Source: Cenococcum geophilum 1.58 (lineage: Eukaryota > Ascomycota > Dothideomycetes > Gloniales > Gloniaceae). From it: DNA of 64,000 nucleotides. Position numbers and translations under genes: made by a program. The DNA is taken from contig KV748213.1 of assembly GCA_001692895.1 (NCBI GenBank), positions 744,001-808,000 of the forward strand, written 5' to 3'. Below the pieces are notes generated by a model. It was not told the DNA's origin and searched no databases. It saw nothing but the letters and a program-made list of their open reading frames with translations. Every line of letters begins with the position of its first letter. The stretch's first letter is position 1. This document shows positions 12,877 through 24,655 of the stretch, piece after piece.

Positions 12877-13330
12877 CTAATTAGTAGTTAAATACACAGT
12901 TAACTATAGAGCAGCTAGGTTTTTAAATAAAAGAAATAGTCTTATATAGGGGTACTATATACGCTTATATGGAATAGATCCCGGCAATACTATACTACCT
13001 TAAACTTATAGAAAACTAGTAATAAAAGTGTTACTAAATACTAAGAGATACTAAGTTGCGTCTATTATATAGAATAACCGCGGTTACGAAGATTTGGTTA
13101 AGTACTTTAGGTTAAAAGTATTACTAAACCTAGGGTCCTAAGTTAACGTCTGAAACGCGTTAAACAACTACCTTAACACCCTCTATGTACCTTTGCAGAT
13201 CTTAGGATCACAATTAATACCCAAATCTACCTATATACGTTTGTTATTATAGCGTTAACCTATCTAAAGAAGTATAAGAAGGATATTAACCCGGAAATAT
13301 AGAATACTAATATAGTAGTAATTCTTAATT
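12877..13330 (+). other. Copia 5' internal region, no gene assigned
   Basis: Follows the 5' LTR. RIPped. A short plus-strand frame near 13,180-13,320 (LRITINTQIYLYTFVIIALT, then KKYKKDINPEIQNTNI) may be a gag-like fragment, but I cannot place it. A primer-binding site was not recognised. Confidence 0.3.
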
Positions 13331-13720
13331 AACGTCTGATATGGATCCTATCTAGGCCTACGCAGACTACTCCATTACAGGGGGAAAACTTATAATTTAT
13401 AGGAAGAAAACCCTGTAGTTTAGGGGAGGAAAAACCCTATAAGCCACCTTAGTAGGATAAAAAACCCCGGTTTGCCATGTTCGTCCGTAGCGGCGGCCCT
13501 ATAGGCCTACGGCTACGTCCTGTCCTCCTTAGATGTTTAAACTCCTTAGGAACTACTACTTCCTTCTCTAGCTTATCCTAGCTAGGGTTTACTACGTCCT
13601 AGCTAGGCCTTGCCGTTCGATTGCTGTATACTTATAGTTATGTTCCGTATTTTAACTACCCCCTATATACTATCTCTTATTAACTATTACTATATACGCC
13701 ATGCCTCCCCCCCCCCTAAG
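13331..13720. repeat. dispersed repeat shared with the LINE 3' UTR
   Basis: The stretch beginning ttaacgtctgatatggatcc resembles ttaacgtccgattcggatcc at about 7,048. Both go on with the pattern ctattaggccYacgcRgactactcc, then gggg...aaaact and eventually a C-run (13,707-13,718 versus 7,330-7,344). This suggests a 5'-truncated LINE tail inside the Copia 5' region, in the same orientation as the LINE at 7.0-10.0 kb. Confidence 0.5.
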
Positions 13721-13859
13721 GCCTATTAAAGGCGTAAGGGGGATTTATTTATAAACTACTACTATACTAAAAGGCGAGCGGGACGTGTGTGCCTAAGTAT
13801 TTTTTATGCCTAGGCCCTAGTTACTAGGCCCTCGCCAAGGGTTACCACTCCTTAAGAGG

Positions 13860-14330
13860 AGACAGGAAAACCGTACGGTATTGTCTAGGCTGCTAGGTAG
13901 TATTTAATAGCTGATGGCGAGTGACTGTATGCTCCGCGGGCGATCGCCCTGGGGGTTAAAAGGGGCCGTATATTTGCTCGTTGCTTATTTGTTTGCAATC
14001 GCTCGTTCATTGACGTAAGAGGTCGTCGATGCTCTCTACTAGGGGTCGGGGGATGTTATTAAATGCTGTGTATCCATGTTGGATCGTATAGGTGCCTTAA
14101 TAGGAGAATAGTGTTGCTGTTGTTCGTAAGGGGCACTCAGTGGTGGTTTTTAAGATCTCACTATCCCATGTAAAAACTTTTTACCACCGCCTATAATACC
14201 TACTACCACCACTAGGTCGTATCGCACGCTGTGTGACGTCTCTGCGTTGGCTCTGAGTCTGAACTTTAAAGACTTAGGTTCGTAGCCGTCACCACGTATA
14301 GGTGCAGAGTCCGTTTTCGACGGCCTAGAA
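13860..14330. other. weakly RIPped island in the Copia 5' region
   Basis: CA and TG dinucleotides are common here (for example ctcagtggtggtttttaaga near 14,137), unlike both flanks. No open frame longer than a few dozen codons and no recognised motif. It could be the Copia 5' UTR or promoter, or a captured single-copy fragment. Confidence 0.4.
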
Positions 14331-14335
14331 TACTA

Positions 14336-17300
14336 ATATAATTAACTTTATAAACGCTAAGCAACAGGACCTAAATAGATTCTTATTATACTATATAGTA
14401 TACTATAAAGATAGTAAATATAACAATACTATACTATAGTACTGTGTAAGGGAGAACTTTATTAGATAGATAAAGGAAACATAGGCTTCTGTAAAGAAGG
14501 ATATTGTATAAAACTTCCGTAACTTCTTGCGGGAGTATAGAGTATTTATACCTATAGACGGGGGTACTATTAAAGACAATATTTAGGAGCAGGTTATTAA
14601 TGTAAAAGAAGAGCACGAATGGACTTTATAAGAGATTAAGCACTAACTACGCACTATAAGAAAGCTTAACTTATAATAGAACCTAAGTAATATACCTCTA
14701 GAGACAAACCTACCTCCGCCTTTAACTTCTCTGTATCTAATTTAACCCATAACCTTAATGTCGGATACTATACCCTAACGAGAGCAGGTATAGGATCCTA
14801 TTACTTTGCGATTTAACAACCTTTAGACTCTAGCGACTAGACCTACGTCCCTACTATAGCCTATAATGCAACCCCTACCTCTATCTTAATCTTAAATTGG
14901 AGGTAGTTTAAAATTGCTTATAGAGCTTGCAAAGCTCTATTCGGACTAAGAAAAGAAGTTTAGTAGGGAATTATATAATATTCTTAATTCGAAACTACGT
15001 ATCTTCTATAACTATTGCTAGAAGGTAGAAATAGAGTCTAATTAATACCACAACGCCTATTCCGTTATGCTTAAGGGCCAAGCTAGTACCTTCTATTATA
15101 ATTATTTGGTAGGAAAAGGATATGATTTCAACCGTATAATATATATATTAAGATACCACTTTAAAATAGAAGAGAATAAGTAGCAGTATATATTAGAATA
15201 GAGAGAGACTACCTTTTTAAAAATTATTACTATAAACCTAGGTATCCCTTAGCTTAATTATCTTTAAAAGCTCTTTAATTAACTTTAGACGATTTAGCGT
15301 GGTTTATCTAAATTATATTAAGAGAATTTCAGCCTATATAATTAAGTTATTAGCGTATACTAAGGCGTTAAAGAATACAACCTTGCTTTCTTTAATCCTG
15401 TAAATACTTATAAAGGAGTATATACTTAATTAAGATCTTCTATTAGCACTGCTCTACACTCTTAAAAAGTATAGCAATTTAATACCTAACTTTAACCTAC
15501 TTTAATTAACCTACCTAACTAATATAATTATAACTGGACTAATTAAATATATAGTGGCCGGGGTAGATAATATAGTAGAGGGTATAATTAACGACTATAA
15601 GGTAAAGGTAGAGGCCCTTGTAGAGGTTTGTTTTAAAGTAATTACTAAAAGAAGTGCTACGTTTATAAGAAACCAAATTGCTAGTTAACTAGGTATTCTC
15701 TTAATAAGTAAAAAGAGGTATATAATAAGTTTCGCTAAAGTATAAGAAATGTTAGAAATTATAAGGTTATTACAGCCTACTTTTAAAGCTTTTTAGTTTA
15801 ATATAAAGGCGTAAAAGATCTTAAGGGTAAGGTTAATAAGGCTAAACAGCTCCTTATAGATATAGAAATTAAGAACTACTCTCCTAACCAATACTTTACT
15901 AAGTATAGTAAGGTAAATGGTATATAAACCGTCACTGTTCTTAATAACTAATCTACGCTCTATTCTATTATAAAGTTAGATATCTTTAATAAGCTAAGGG
16001 AGAGTTCTGCGTTCTCCTTTAATAATAAATACTCAGCGAACGTCTTCTATAGTATTATACTAGATACTAGAGCTATAGGAGTATCTATAGCAGAAGAATC
16101 TTAAGTTTAAGCCCTTTAGCAGCTTAATAGCTCTATTTAAATTAACTATTTAACGGCAGGCTAATATACAATTCGTTTTAGTAAGGGTACTACAATCTCT
16201 CTTAGCATAATTAGGGTCCAAACCCCCTTAAGGCATATCACTTTCTATGTTATTTCTATAAATACCCCATTTCTATTTTACATTAGAGATATAAATAAAT
16301 TAGGCGTTAAGCTTAATAACCTTAAGAATATACTCGTTTAGGGAAATAATCGGGTGCCCGTTATACGCAAGTAGGGTTACCCCTAGTTGCTCTTTTATTA
16401 ACTAAAAAAGAGTATTGCTTGGAGCCATTTAACTAAGTTAGAGTTATATTAACTACACCATCGTTTTAGCTACCTATCCGTTTATTAATTACTTAGGGTT
16501 CTTTAGTAAGTAGGCCATAAAGTTAAGGTTAAGGCAATTAAGTATCTTATAAAGTACTGCTATTACTACTAAATAAACTAGAAGTCCCCTAGCCGATTTA
16601 AGTTTACCCTTAAAAATAACTATAACTTTAACTTCTATATTATCGTTAACGTTATATATCTTAGCGGTAAGCTAGTACTCTAAGTTATTAACTTCTTAAC
16701 CTCCTTCTAAGCCGTACGTTTTTTAAAGGATATATTAGCTAGGAACGTATAGGATACCCTTTAATTATACTAGATCAATATCTACCTAGGACCCCCTAAT
16801 TAAATCGTCCATAATATAGGAAAGAACTTCTTATTAGCAGAGTTTTAATAATAGATAAAGGTAATAGCAATTAAGGTTAAGGAAGTCCCTATTAAGGTAT
16901 ATAATAGTGTTAGAAAAGTAGAGCAATATTACGCGCTATTATGCCGCGTATATAAGATTATTTCTTTAGAACTAGAGGATACTAGCAAAGAACTTACCTT
17001 ACAAATGGCTGTTAAAGCCGTTAATAATTCCGCTGGCCTAGATAGACTTATACCCATATTACTAGTCTTTAGCGCCTACCCTTAAATAACTAATAATTCT
17101 CTACTATTTCCCTCCATTATATAATGAGTGGAGGCTATTTATAAGGTAATAAAGGAGGTATAACGTCTCTACGCTATACGCTAGGTTAATAACGTACTAG
17201 GAATAAGAAATGGCCTAAATACCTTAACTACACTTAATCTGCTACTCTAGTTAGAGGTATACATATAGCGTAAAAAGGGAGGGTAGTTAGGCCCACATTA

Positions 17301-19240
17301 ACTTATTATAATTAATAGTTAGACTTATACTATTTAGATACCTTATAGACCTACTTAATTCCATTTAACTATTATTAAGCCTTATTATAAAGATAATAAT
17401 TCTAAGCCTTTATAGAATGCCATAGAAAATACCTTAGAGGAGAGCTATAATTAACGTGCTTTAGAAGGCGACCACAATTCTAATATAATTATAGTAGATA
17501 CGCTATAACTACGACGCGGTAGAGGTCGCCTAAAGGGATTACAAAATCGCTAATATCTTATTAATTTTAAAGAGTAATTTATTGCCGCCATTAAGAATAG
17601 AGTTAAGTTATTAATGGCCTTTATAACAGCTAAGGAGAAGGCTAACTTTAAGCTCGCAAAACAGCTCTAAAAGGAAGGTCGTATTATAACCCCTAGAGCT
17701 CCTTTCCAAGTATCCGACAAGTAAGAGATTAATAGTCTTATTATAAGAGAAGTCTTTAAATTTAAGAAGTATAACCCTACTAAGTTCGATAAAGTTCGCA
17801 TCTTTAAGTTAAGAATGGTTAATAAGATTAAAGGCAAAGCTATAGACGCCCTATTTAAGAAATTAAGGCTTATTATCTAAGGCTATAACAATAATAGTAA
17901 GGAGGTAATTCTTATATAATCTTCTATAATTTAATAAGCTAGTTAGCAAGTTATTATTACACTAGCTTTCTCCTTAATAAAGAATAGAATAGCAGTTTAT
18001 TTATAAGATATTACTTAAGCCTATACCCAATCAGAGACGTACCTTTAGCGCTTAATATTAGTATACCTTCCAGAGTAAATTCGCCACTAGTATCCTAAGG
18101 ATATAGTTATAGTTATACTTAAGCCATTATATAAAATTGCAGAGGCAGGAACTTACTAGTGGGCTACCTATAGCAAGCACTATAAGGAGAAGCTTTTAAT
18201 AACTACTTCTATATTTAATCTATACTTCCTTATTATAACTACGGAAACCCTATTTAGAATTATTGGTATATAAACTAATAATATAATTATCTTAGGAAAC
18301 GACCAATTTTTAGCTCTTAAAGAAGATAAGCTAGTAAAGGTAAATCTTATAGCAAAGCTAAAAGAAAAGCTTAATTTAATAATACTATTACTTTTTAATA
18401 AATGCATCCTCTCCCTAAATAAGGATTCTATTGCTTTACGCCAGAAGGGTTAAGGTAAGAAGATTAATATTATTAACGTTAATTCTCTAAAGCAAGGATA
18501 TGTGGAGTAACGCGCTTATAGAGTATATATTGCTTCTATCTATTAACCTAAGGCTTTATTCAATCTCTCCGTTACCGCTTAATACTAGAAACTAACTAAG
18601 GATAACGTTCTTGCCCTAAATAAGCGTCTTTCCTAGTAAATAAACTATCTTAATTGGGGACTACTCTATGTGCCTATTAATCTTCCTACCACTAAGCTCT
18701 TTATATTTGTTAATAGATTATTTATAAATAATAAAGATTTTAGCTCCTAGCTAGGATATAAGATTATTATTATAAATAAATCTACTAAAGAGAATAACTT
18801 TATAATCCATAGCAATCTTATCTATTAGAGCTTAACTAAAAGTAAGCGCATTACTTAAAGCGTTTTAGCGTTAAAGATATATAGAATAGTTAGCGGAGTT
18901 AATATAGTAATTACAATTAGAACTACCCTAAAGATAATTATAAATCGACTCGAACTTTCCGTTATCCCTATAATTATATATACCAACTTATACTCCCTCT
19001 ATAAGTGTTTAGTCAAGCTTAATACTATAAAGGAGAAGCGCCTTATAATTAATATTATAGCACTTTATTAATCCTATAAACGGCGAGAACTCTTTAAGAT
19101 TTAATAGATTAATAGTTAAGATAACCTAGTAGATGTAATAATAAAGGTAAACCTAAATAAGGCTCTAGAAACGTTTATTAATACAAATACTTTACGTATA
19201 TAAGTTAAAGGTTGGGTAAAAAGGGAGTAGGAGTATAATA
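14336..19240 (+). pseudogene. Copia gag-pol relic (gag, protease, integrase, RT)
   Basis: Plus-strand, read through TAA/TAG. Gag: NFINAKQQDLNRFLLYYIVY at about 14,340, NFRNFLREYRVFIPIDGG, and a zinc-knuckle remnant KKCYVYKKPNC near 15,640 (second Cys reads Tyr, a G-to-A change). Protease: SIILDTRAIGVSIAEE at about 16,050. Integrase: LHHRFSYLSVYQLLRVL with Cys-poor zinc finger YLIKYCYYYQ, FNFYIIVNVIYLSGK (first catalytic Asp reads Asn), HNIGKNFLLAEFQ, VRKVEQYYALLCRVYKII. RT: FKFKKYNPTKFDKVRIFKLR, ALFKKLRLIIQGYNNNSKEV, AVYLQDITQAYTQSETYLQR, LKPLYKIAEAGTYQW, TNNIIILGNDQF at the active site. IN before RT establishes Copia rather than Gypsy. The element is inactive. Confidence 0.88.
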
Positions 19241-19522
19241 ATCTACGGACCCTAATTCCAACCAGCTAATTAGGATTTTCCATCCCTAGGATAGAAAATT
19301 GCTATTAGCTTGCTTATAGCTAGCGCCTTAGCGGCTCTAACGGCCCTAACACGATGTCTACCTATAACTCCTTAGTAAGAAAGCACCGCGTGCTAAGAGG
19401 CAAATTTTAGGATAGTGAGACTTATATTACAATAGCAATAATAAGTAAGAAGGATTTATATTTGTTATAATAGTTAAGCAGTATTTATATATAGATAGTA
19501 ACTATAAAAGAAGAGTTGCTAG

Positions 19523-19728
19523 TGTCAGGAATGAGGCAAGTTGCCGTCACATACGGCAAACTGCCGTTACGTGATGGCAAGTTGCTATCACGTGTCGCCG
19601 CGGCACTAGTGTGGCGAGGAGCCTTAAGTTCCTTGCCCTCTCTCATTCTAATAAAACAAGCTTTTAACTAACATCACTGTAACCTACTCGAGTAGTCGTT
19701 ATTGGTGAGTTACCCTATATGACCAACA
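19523..19728 (+). repeat. Copia 3' LTR (206 bp)
   Basis: Begins TGTCAGGAATGAGG and ends ccaaca; exact length match to the left LTR. Retains CA/TG sites lost in the left copy, so the two LTRs experienced RIP unequally. Followed by the ataag duplication (19,729-19,733). Confidence 0.9.
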
Positions 19729-19733
19729 ATAAG

Positions 19734-21090
19734 ATATTAGAGAGCTTTTAGGGGTAAAATTTTTTAGAAGTATAGTTAGAAGATCTATAGATAGATATAT
19801 ATAAAAACTAAGTAAAGTATATTTTAAAAAGTATAGTAGAGTATTTTATAGAAGATTTTTATAAGGGAATAACTTAAGAATATAATAGAGTAATAGGCTT
19901 AGTATTAAGATTATAAGAAGAATATATTATTAATGGAATCTAGGGTATAGCCAGAAAAGTAATAAAAGAGTATTTAAATTGCTAAAGAAATAAATTAATA
20001 AGGCATAAGCTATACAGAGGGCTATAACCTATTAAAATACTAGAGAGACTATAGAAAGTTATATTATAGGACTTTATTATTAAGTTACTAAAGTTAAAAG
20101 ATCTTATTACTGAATAAAAGTATAATATAATCTTAGTAATAGTAGATAAGTTAACTAAATAGGGCTACTTTATAGCATATATAGAAGAAATCTTAGTAAA
20201 GGATATTACTAAAATCTATATTAAGGAAGTATTTATAAGATATAAAGTATTAAGTAAAATTATATTAAATAGAGATCTAAGATTTATAATAGTATTCTAG
20301 GAAGTATTTTTTTAGCGGAATAAGGAGTTAAAGTAGCAACTTTTATTATATATTATCTATAGACAGATGGCTAAATAAAAAGATTAAATTAGACGCTAAA
20401 ATAGTATCTAAGATATTATATTAATTACGTATAGAATAATTAGGTATTATTATTACTAAGTATATAGTTTATATATAACGTAACACTATAAGAAGAAATA
20501 GGTATATTACTGTTACTATAATAAGTAAAGAAAATAAGTTATATAGCTAAAAAAAAGGATAAAGATATTAATAAATCTTTATATAAACCTTATAGAATTA
20601 GTAAAAAAGGTATAAGAAAGAATAAAACGATACTATAACGCTAAGAAATCTAAGGGACTAGATCTTAAGGAGGGGGATAAAGTATAGCTACTATACAAAA
20701 ATTTTAAGAGTTAATAACTAAGTAAAAAGTTAGACTATATTAAACTAGGACCTTTTAAAATTATATAGAGGATTTTACCAGTTATATTTAAGTTAAACCT
20801 ACTAGCTAAAATTAAGATCTACCCTATATAGCATATTCTAATGCTAGAACTAGTATATAGGAATATTAAACTACTAATTTATATAGTAGATACGTATAGA
20901 GGATAAGAAGAAGATAAGTAGTAAGTTTTAAAGATTATTAGCTAAAAGGATATTAATAATAAAATATAGTATAAGGTTAAGTAGATAGGCTATAATAAGA
21001 CTACCTAGGAACCACTATAAAATCTAAAGAATGCCATAGGAAAAGTATAGGAGTATTAAAAGAAAATAGGTTAGGTAATATTAAAAAGGA
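19734..21090 (+). pseudogene. pol: Gypsy pol relic, 3' part (integrase, chromodomain-like end)
   Basis: Resumes the Gypsy frame interrupted at 12,665. Visible blocks: NCQRNKLIRHKLYRGLQPI (zinc-finger end), LQDFIIKLLKLKD and VIVDKLTKQGYFIAYIEEIL (core), LNRDLRFIIVFQEVF, YRQMAKQKDQIRRQNS, then NAKKSKGLDLKEGDKVQLLY, KLDYIKLGPFKIIQRIL (GPF module), IYPIQHILMLELVYRN and a chromodomain-like tail near 20,930-21,080. TAA/TAG stops throughout. The 3' LTR is not recognised. Confidence 0.82.
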
Positions 21091-21099
21091 GCTAAAGAT

Positions 21100-22010
21100 A
21101 AAAGGATTAGTTAAAGGTAATAGATAAGCCGGATTATCTAAGGGATCTACTACTAGTATATTAGTTATTTCCGCCTCTACTTAACTAGAATCCCTTTTAG
21201 CCTCCTTAGCCTTAAGTTTAAATAGACCTTACTTTACTAAGTAAAGCTCTTTTAAACGCACCTTTTTTAAGACCTTTATTAGACGGTTTAGGCAAGTATA
21301 AGTATCTAGTTAAGCTTTTAGAGCCTAAGACGCCTTATTAAACGACACTAAACTTTAATAAGGGTCTCGGCTAGCTTACTTTTTAGTTTTTTAGCCGCTA
21401 CTAATACGCGCAACCCTAAAATAGATTAAATAAGAAACTAGACGATTATAAAGAATAATAAGACGCGTATATTTAGTATTAAAGATAGATTAAATATTAT
21501 AGGATAATTATATGTTTGCTTATATATATTTAGTATAAAAAGAAGGTTAGTAACTAGATAGAGCTACGATTATAATATATACTAACTTCTTCTCCGTATA
21601 ATAAGAATAAGACGGTATAACTTTACTAAGGGAAAAAATAAATATTACTAACTAGTTACAACGATTAAACGTAGAAGATTTAATAGAAGGTATTAGAAAT
21701 AATAAAGGTTATTAAATTAAAAATGGGAATATTATACCTCTAATAGATAACTTAAAGATAGGAGATATCTTTAAGGATAAAGATAAAGAGGAGGGGGATG
21801 GTATTACGGACCTTATATTAGTAGTAGTGCGACTACTAAGAATAAACATAAATGGGTTAGTTAAGATAATATAGGAGGCCCTAGAACCGATTAAGCTATA
21901 GGATAAAAGGTAGCTAAGTTATATAGCTAGTTATGTTATAAGTTTGGAACGTAGAAACGTAGGAATATAAGAACGCGATATACCGACGTACTAATATACT
22001 AATATACTAA
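21100..22010 (+). pseudogene. unrecognised relic
   Basis: From about 21,420 a plus-strand frame can be followed (for example VQKEGQQLDRATIIIYTNFF, INITNQLQRLNVEDLIEGIR, DNLKIGDIFKDKDKEEGDGI), hydrophilic and acidic, with stops only TAA/TAG. No family recognised. 21,100-21,420 has no frame I trust. It may be the gag part of yet another element. Confidence 0.3.
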
Positions 22011-22049
22011 ACCCTTTACTATAGGGAGGAGTTATATATTTAAGGACGT

Positions 22050-24160
22050 ACGGTCTTTATAAATAGTTTCTCTTATTTATAGTAAATCTTAGAATATAAT
22101 TAGAGTTAATTTATTAGGTAACTACTTCACTAGTTATTATTACGTTGTTAACTTCCTATTTACCTATATACCCGGCCTATTAACAAGTCCACCGTAGTAT
22201 TTCCTATAAGGCTTTGTTATATAGAGCCTATAATAGGCATCTTATAGATCTAGCTTTATAAAGATCTTTACCCCAAATAGTTAATCTAGCATTTTACTAA
22301 CTAGTAGTAGTAGGTAACGGTTCTTAATTATAATCTTATTAAGACTGTAATAGTTTACGTATAGCCTTATAGTTCTATCTAGTTTTAGGATAAAGAGGAT
22401 TAGCGCGCCTACTAGTAACTTACTAGGCTGGATTTACCCCTTTTCTAGTAACTTATTAAGGTATTCCTATAGGATCTTAAGCTCTTTATAAGAGAGGTTA
22501 TAGATAGGAAGGTTTGGCGGTTATTTACTTTCTTTTAAATTAATTATATAATTGTACTCTAAGTTCTACGGTAGGACTTTAGCTCTTTTGCCTAAAAATA
22601 CCCTTAATAAGTCTCTTAGGCCTACTAGAATATTTAACAAATTAAGGTCGCGTTTGTCCTTTATATTATTATTACGTAGGTCCTAAAGCTCCTTTAGGAT
22701 ACTTACGGGCAGCGTTATATACTGTAGTAGTTGCTTATATATAGTTGCTACTATACGTTAAACAGTTATATATAGTAGCTAGTAGAGGGTAGGGAATTCT
22801 TTAACGCAACGTTTAAGGTATTAAAGTATACTCTCTATATATTACTTAAGCCAGAGTAACCTGTGGCAGTTAAAGTATCTTATAAAATCTTTAAGATCGC
22901 TGCCTTTCTATAGTGTCTCTATAACCTATCTAGTAGTTCCTTATAAGGTTATTATTACGGAGGGGTTATTACCTATACTAGGCTTTATACCTATCTTGCT
23001 ATTAAATAGGGGTTAGATCTAATACTCCTTTAGGTGTAAAGCGTATACTATTTTACCTAGGGCTATATTCTCTAGGATGTCCTTTAGGCTTATTAGTAAT
23101 ATACACCCTTCTAAATCTTTATTATTCTACTATTTAAAGGCTCCTGTTTTAAAGCGTATCTTAAAATCTACTTCTATAAGCTAAGGGTATCTAAGGATAA
23201 GGTTATAACCTATAAAGTTAGCCGCCTAAAAGGGTTGCGAGCTAACTACTTTAGTATAGTTATATATATTAGCTACTAATACTATAAGCTTATAGGCACT
23301 ATATAGTTTAATCTAATACTTATCTAGGAAGCCTATAATAGGTTTCCGCTACCTTTATAATAGGATAATTTTATACTCTTTTACTAAATTATATTATATA
23401 AGATTAATTTTAGCGCCGTTATTATATAGTACTTAAAACTAACGCATCTTACCTATAGAGAGTGTTATTTCTAGCTTAATAGCGATACGGAGAGTCTCTT
23501 CTTCTATATCTTACCCTAGTTATAGCTATAAAAAAAAGTCCACAATTAGGGCTTTTTTTCAAAGATTATTAGTGCGGTTATTACCCTTTTTTTAATAAGA
23601 TCTACCTTTAGAGTTTTCTTTTAACTTCTTAAAGTATTTCTATAAAGGTGCTAGATAGGTATTAGGTTAGCCCTAGAAGTCTTTTCCATTATTTAAGGTT
23701 TTTAACTTTAACCCTTTTAAAGTTCTTTTTAAGAACGGCTTCTTTAAAGGTTAGGCCTGCCCTATATTACTACTAGAGTGCCCACACTTCTAGTGACCCC
23801 CTAACTTCCTACTAGAAGAGGTTTAGTTTTTTATTATATCTTTAGCGTTTAGAACTACTTATTTGAAATCCGTATATATATAGTAATCCGTAATAGGGCT
23901 CCTACGCGCTTTATTTTATTATAAATTACTAGCTTAATTCTAGCCTAAATAAACCTAATCTTCTCCTTTTTATAGATGCTACCGTCCTTATTTTTAATGG
24001 GTTTTAGATCTATCTATTAAGTATAAGTTTTTATAAAGTTTATAAACTGGTGGAAGTTATAGCGGTTAAGCTATGTCCTATTCTAGAATAGCTCTATATT
24101 ATTATATTATATAATATATAGATCTTAAGTCTATTTCTTTAAGAAGGTTTATAGCTATAG
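22050..24160 (-). pseudogene. Gypsy-type relic (gag end, protease, N-terminal RT)
   Basis: Minus-strand: a gag-like basic stretch near 23,600-23,900, a retropepsin block VLYNNGAKINLIQYNLVKEY (about 23,400; the D-[ST]-G-A motif reads NNGA), ALGKIVYALHLKEYQIQPLF, then the RT entrance YKELKILQEYLNKLLEKGQI, LFILKLDRTIRLYVNYYSLN, KIIIKNRYLLLLVSKMLDQL, FIKLDLQDAYYRLYI. It breaks off shortly after, before the YxDD region (about 22,200), so RT C-half, RNase H and integrase are missing. The truncation borders the unrecognised relic on the left. Confidence 0.7.
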
Positions 24161-24164
24161 CTAT

Positions 24165-24655
24165 ATAGTAATTTGCTCTTTATTAAGCTAATTAAGTGCA
24201 ATCCAGTTTAGCAATTAGTTTTTAATCTTGCTATATTAGCATTTTATTGGGGTGCTAAGATCCTAGAGGCCTCCTAATAGGATTTTAATTGTCCTAGAGG
24301 TCCTAGAGGTCCTAATAGGCTCCTAGTAGGCTCCTAGCAGGATTTTAATTTTCCTAATCGTCTTAGTTATCCCTTATAGTGACATTGGGTATTTTTTAAG
24401 GGCTAGTGGTAGTTTATAATATATGCCTAGTGTAATATAAAATACGCTAAAATATATAACCGCACGGACCTTCTATAATATTTAACGCGCTTAACGCACA
24501 TTATTAAATTATTAACTACTACCTCTATTACTATATTAGTCCGCAATAAGGCTTTTAAATAATAAAGTATTGCTAGCGTTTAAGTCTTTTATACGTCCTA
24601 ATCGATTGGTAAGTTTCTTATAACCCCTATAGGCCTAGAGCTAACTTTTCTACTA
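24165..24655. other. RIPped spacer with short tandem tract
   Basis: Contains a degenerate tandem of a 10-14-bp unit (gtcctagaggtcctagaggt, about 24,262-24,345). Otherwise no gene; probably includes the 5' end of the hAT element, whose terminal repeats I could not fix. Confidence 0.35.

Larger units (their letters stand above)
12671..19728 (+). mobile_element. Ty1/Copia retrotransposon, full length, RIPped
   Basis: 7,058 bp bounded by two 206-bp LTRs and a 5-bp duplication (ataag), inserted in the pol gene of a plus-strand Gypsy element. The interior has an unusually long non-gag 5' stretch (12,877-14,330), then a plus-strand gag-pol relic in Copia order (protease, integrase, RT). The right LTR is much less RIPped than the interior. 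Confidence 0.9.
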
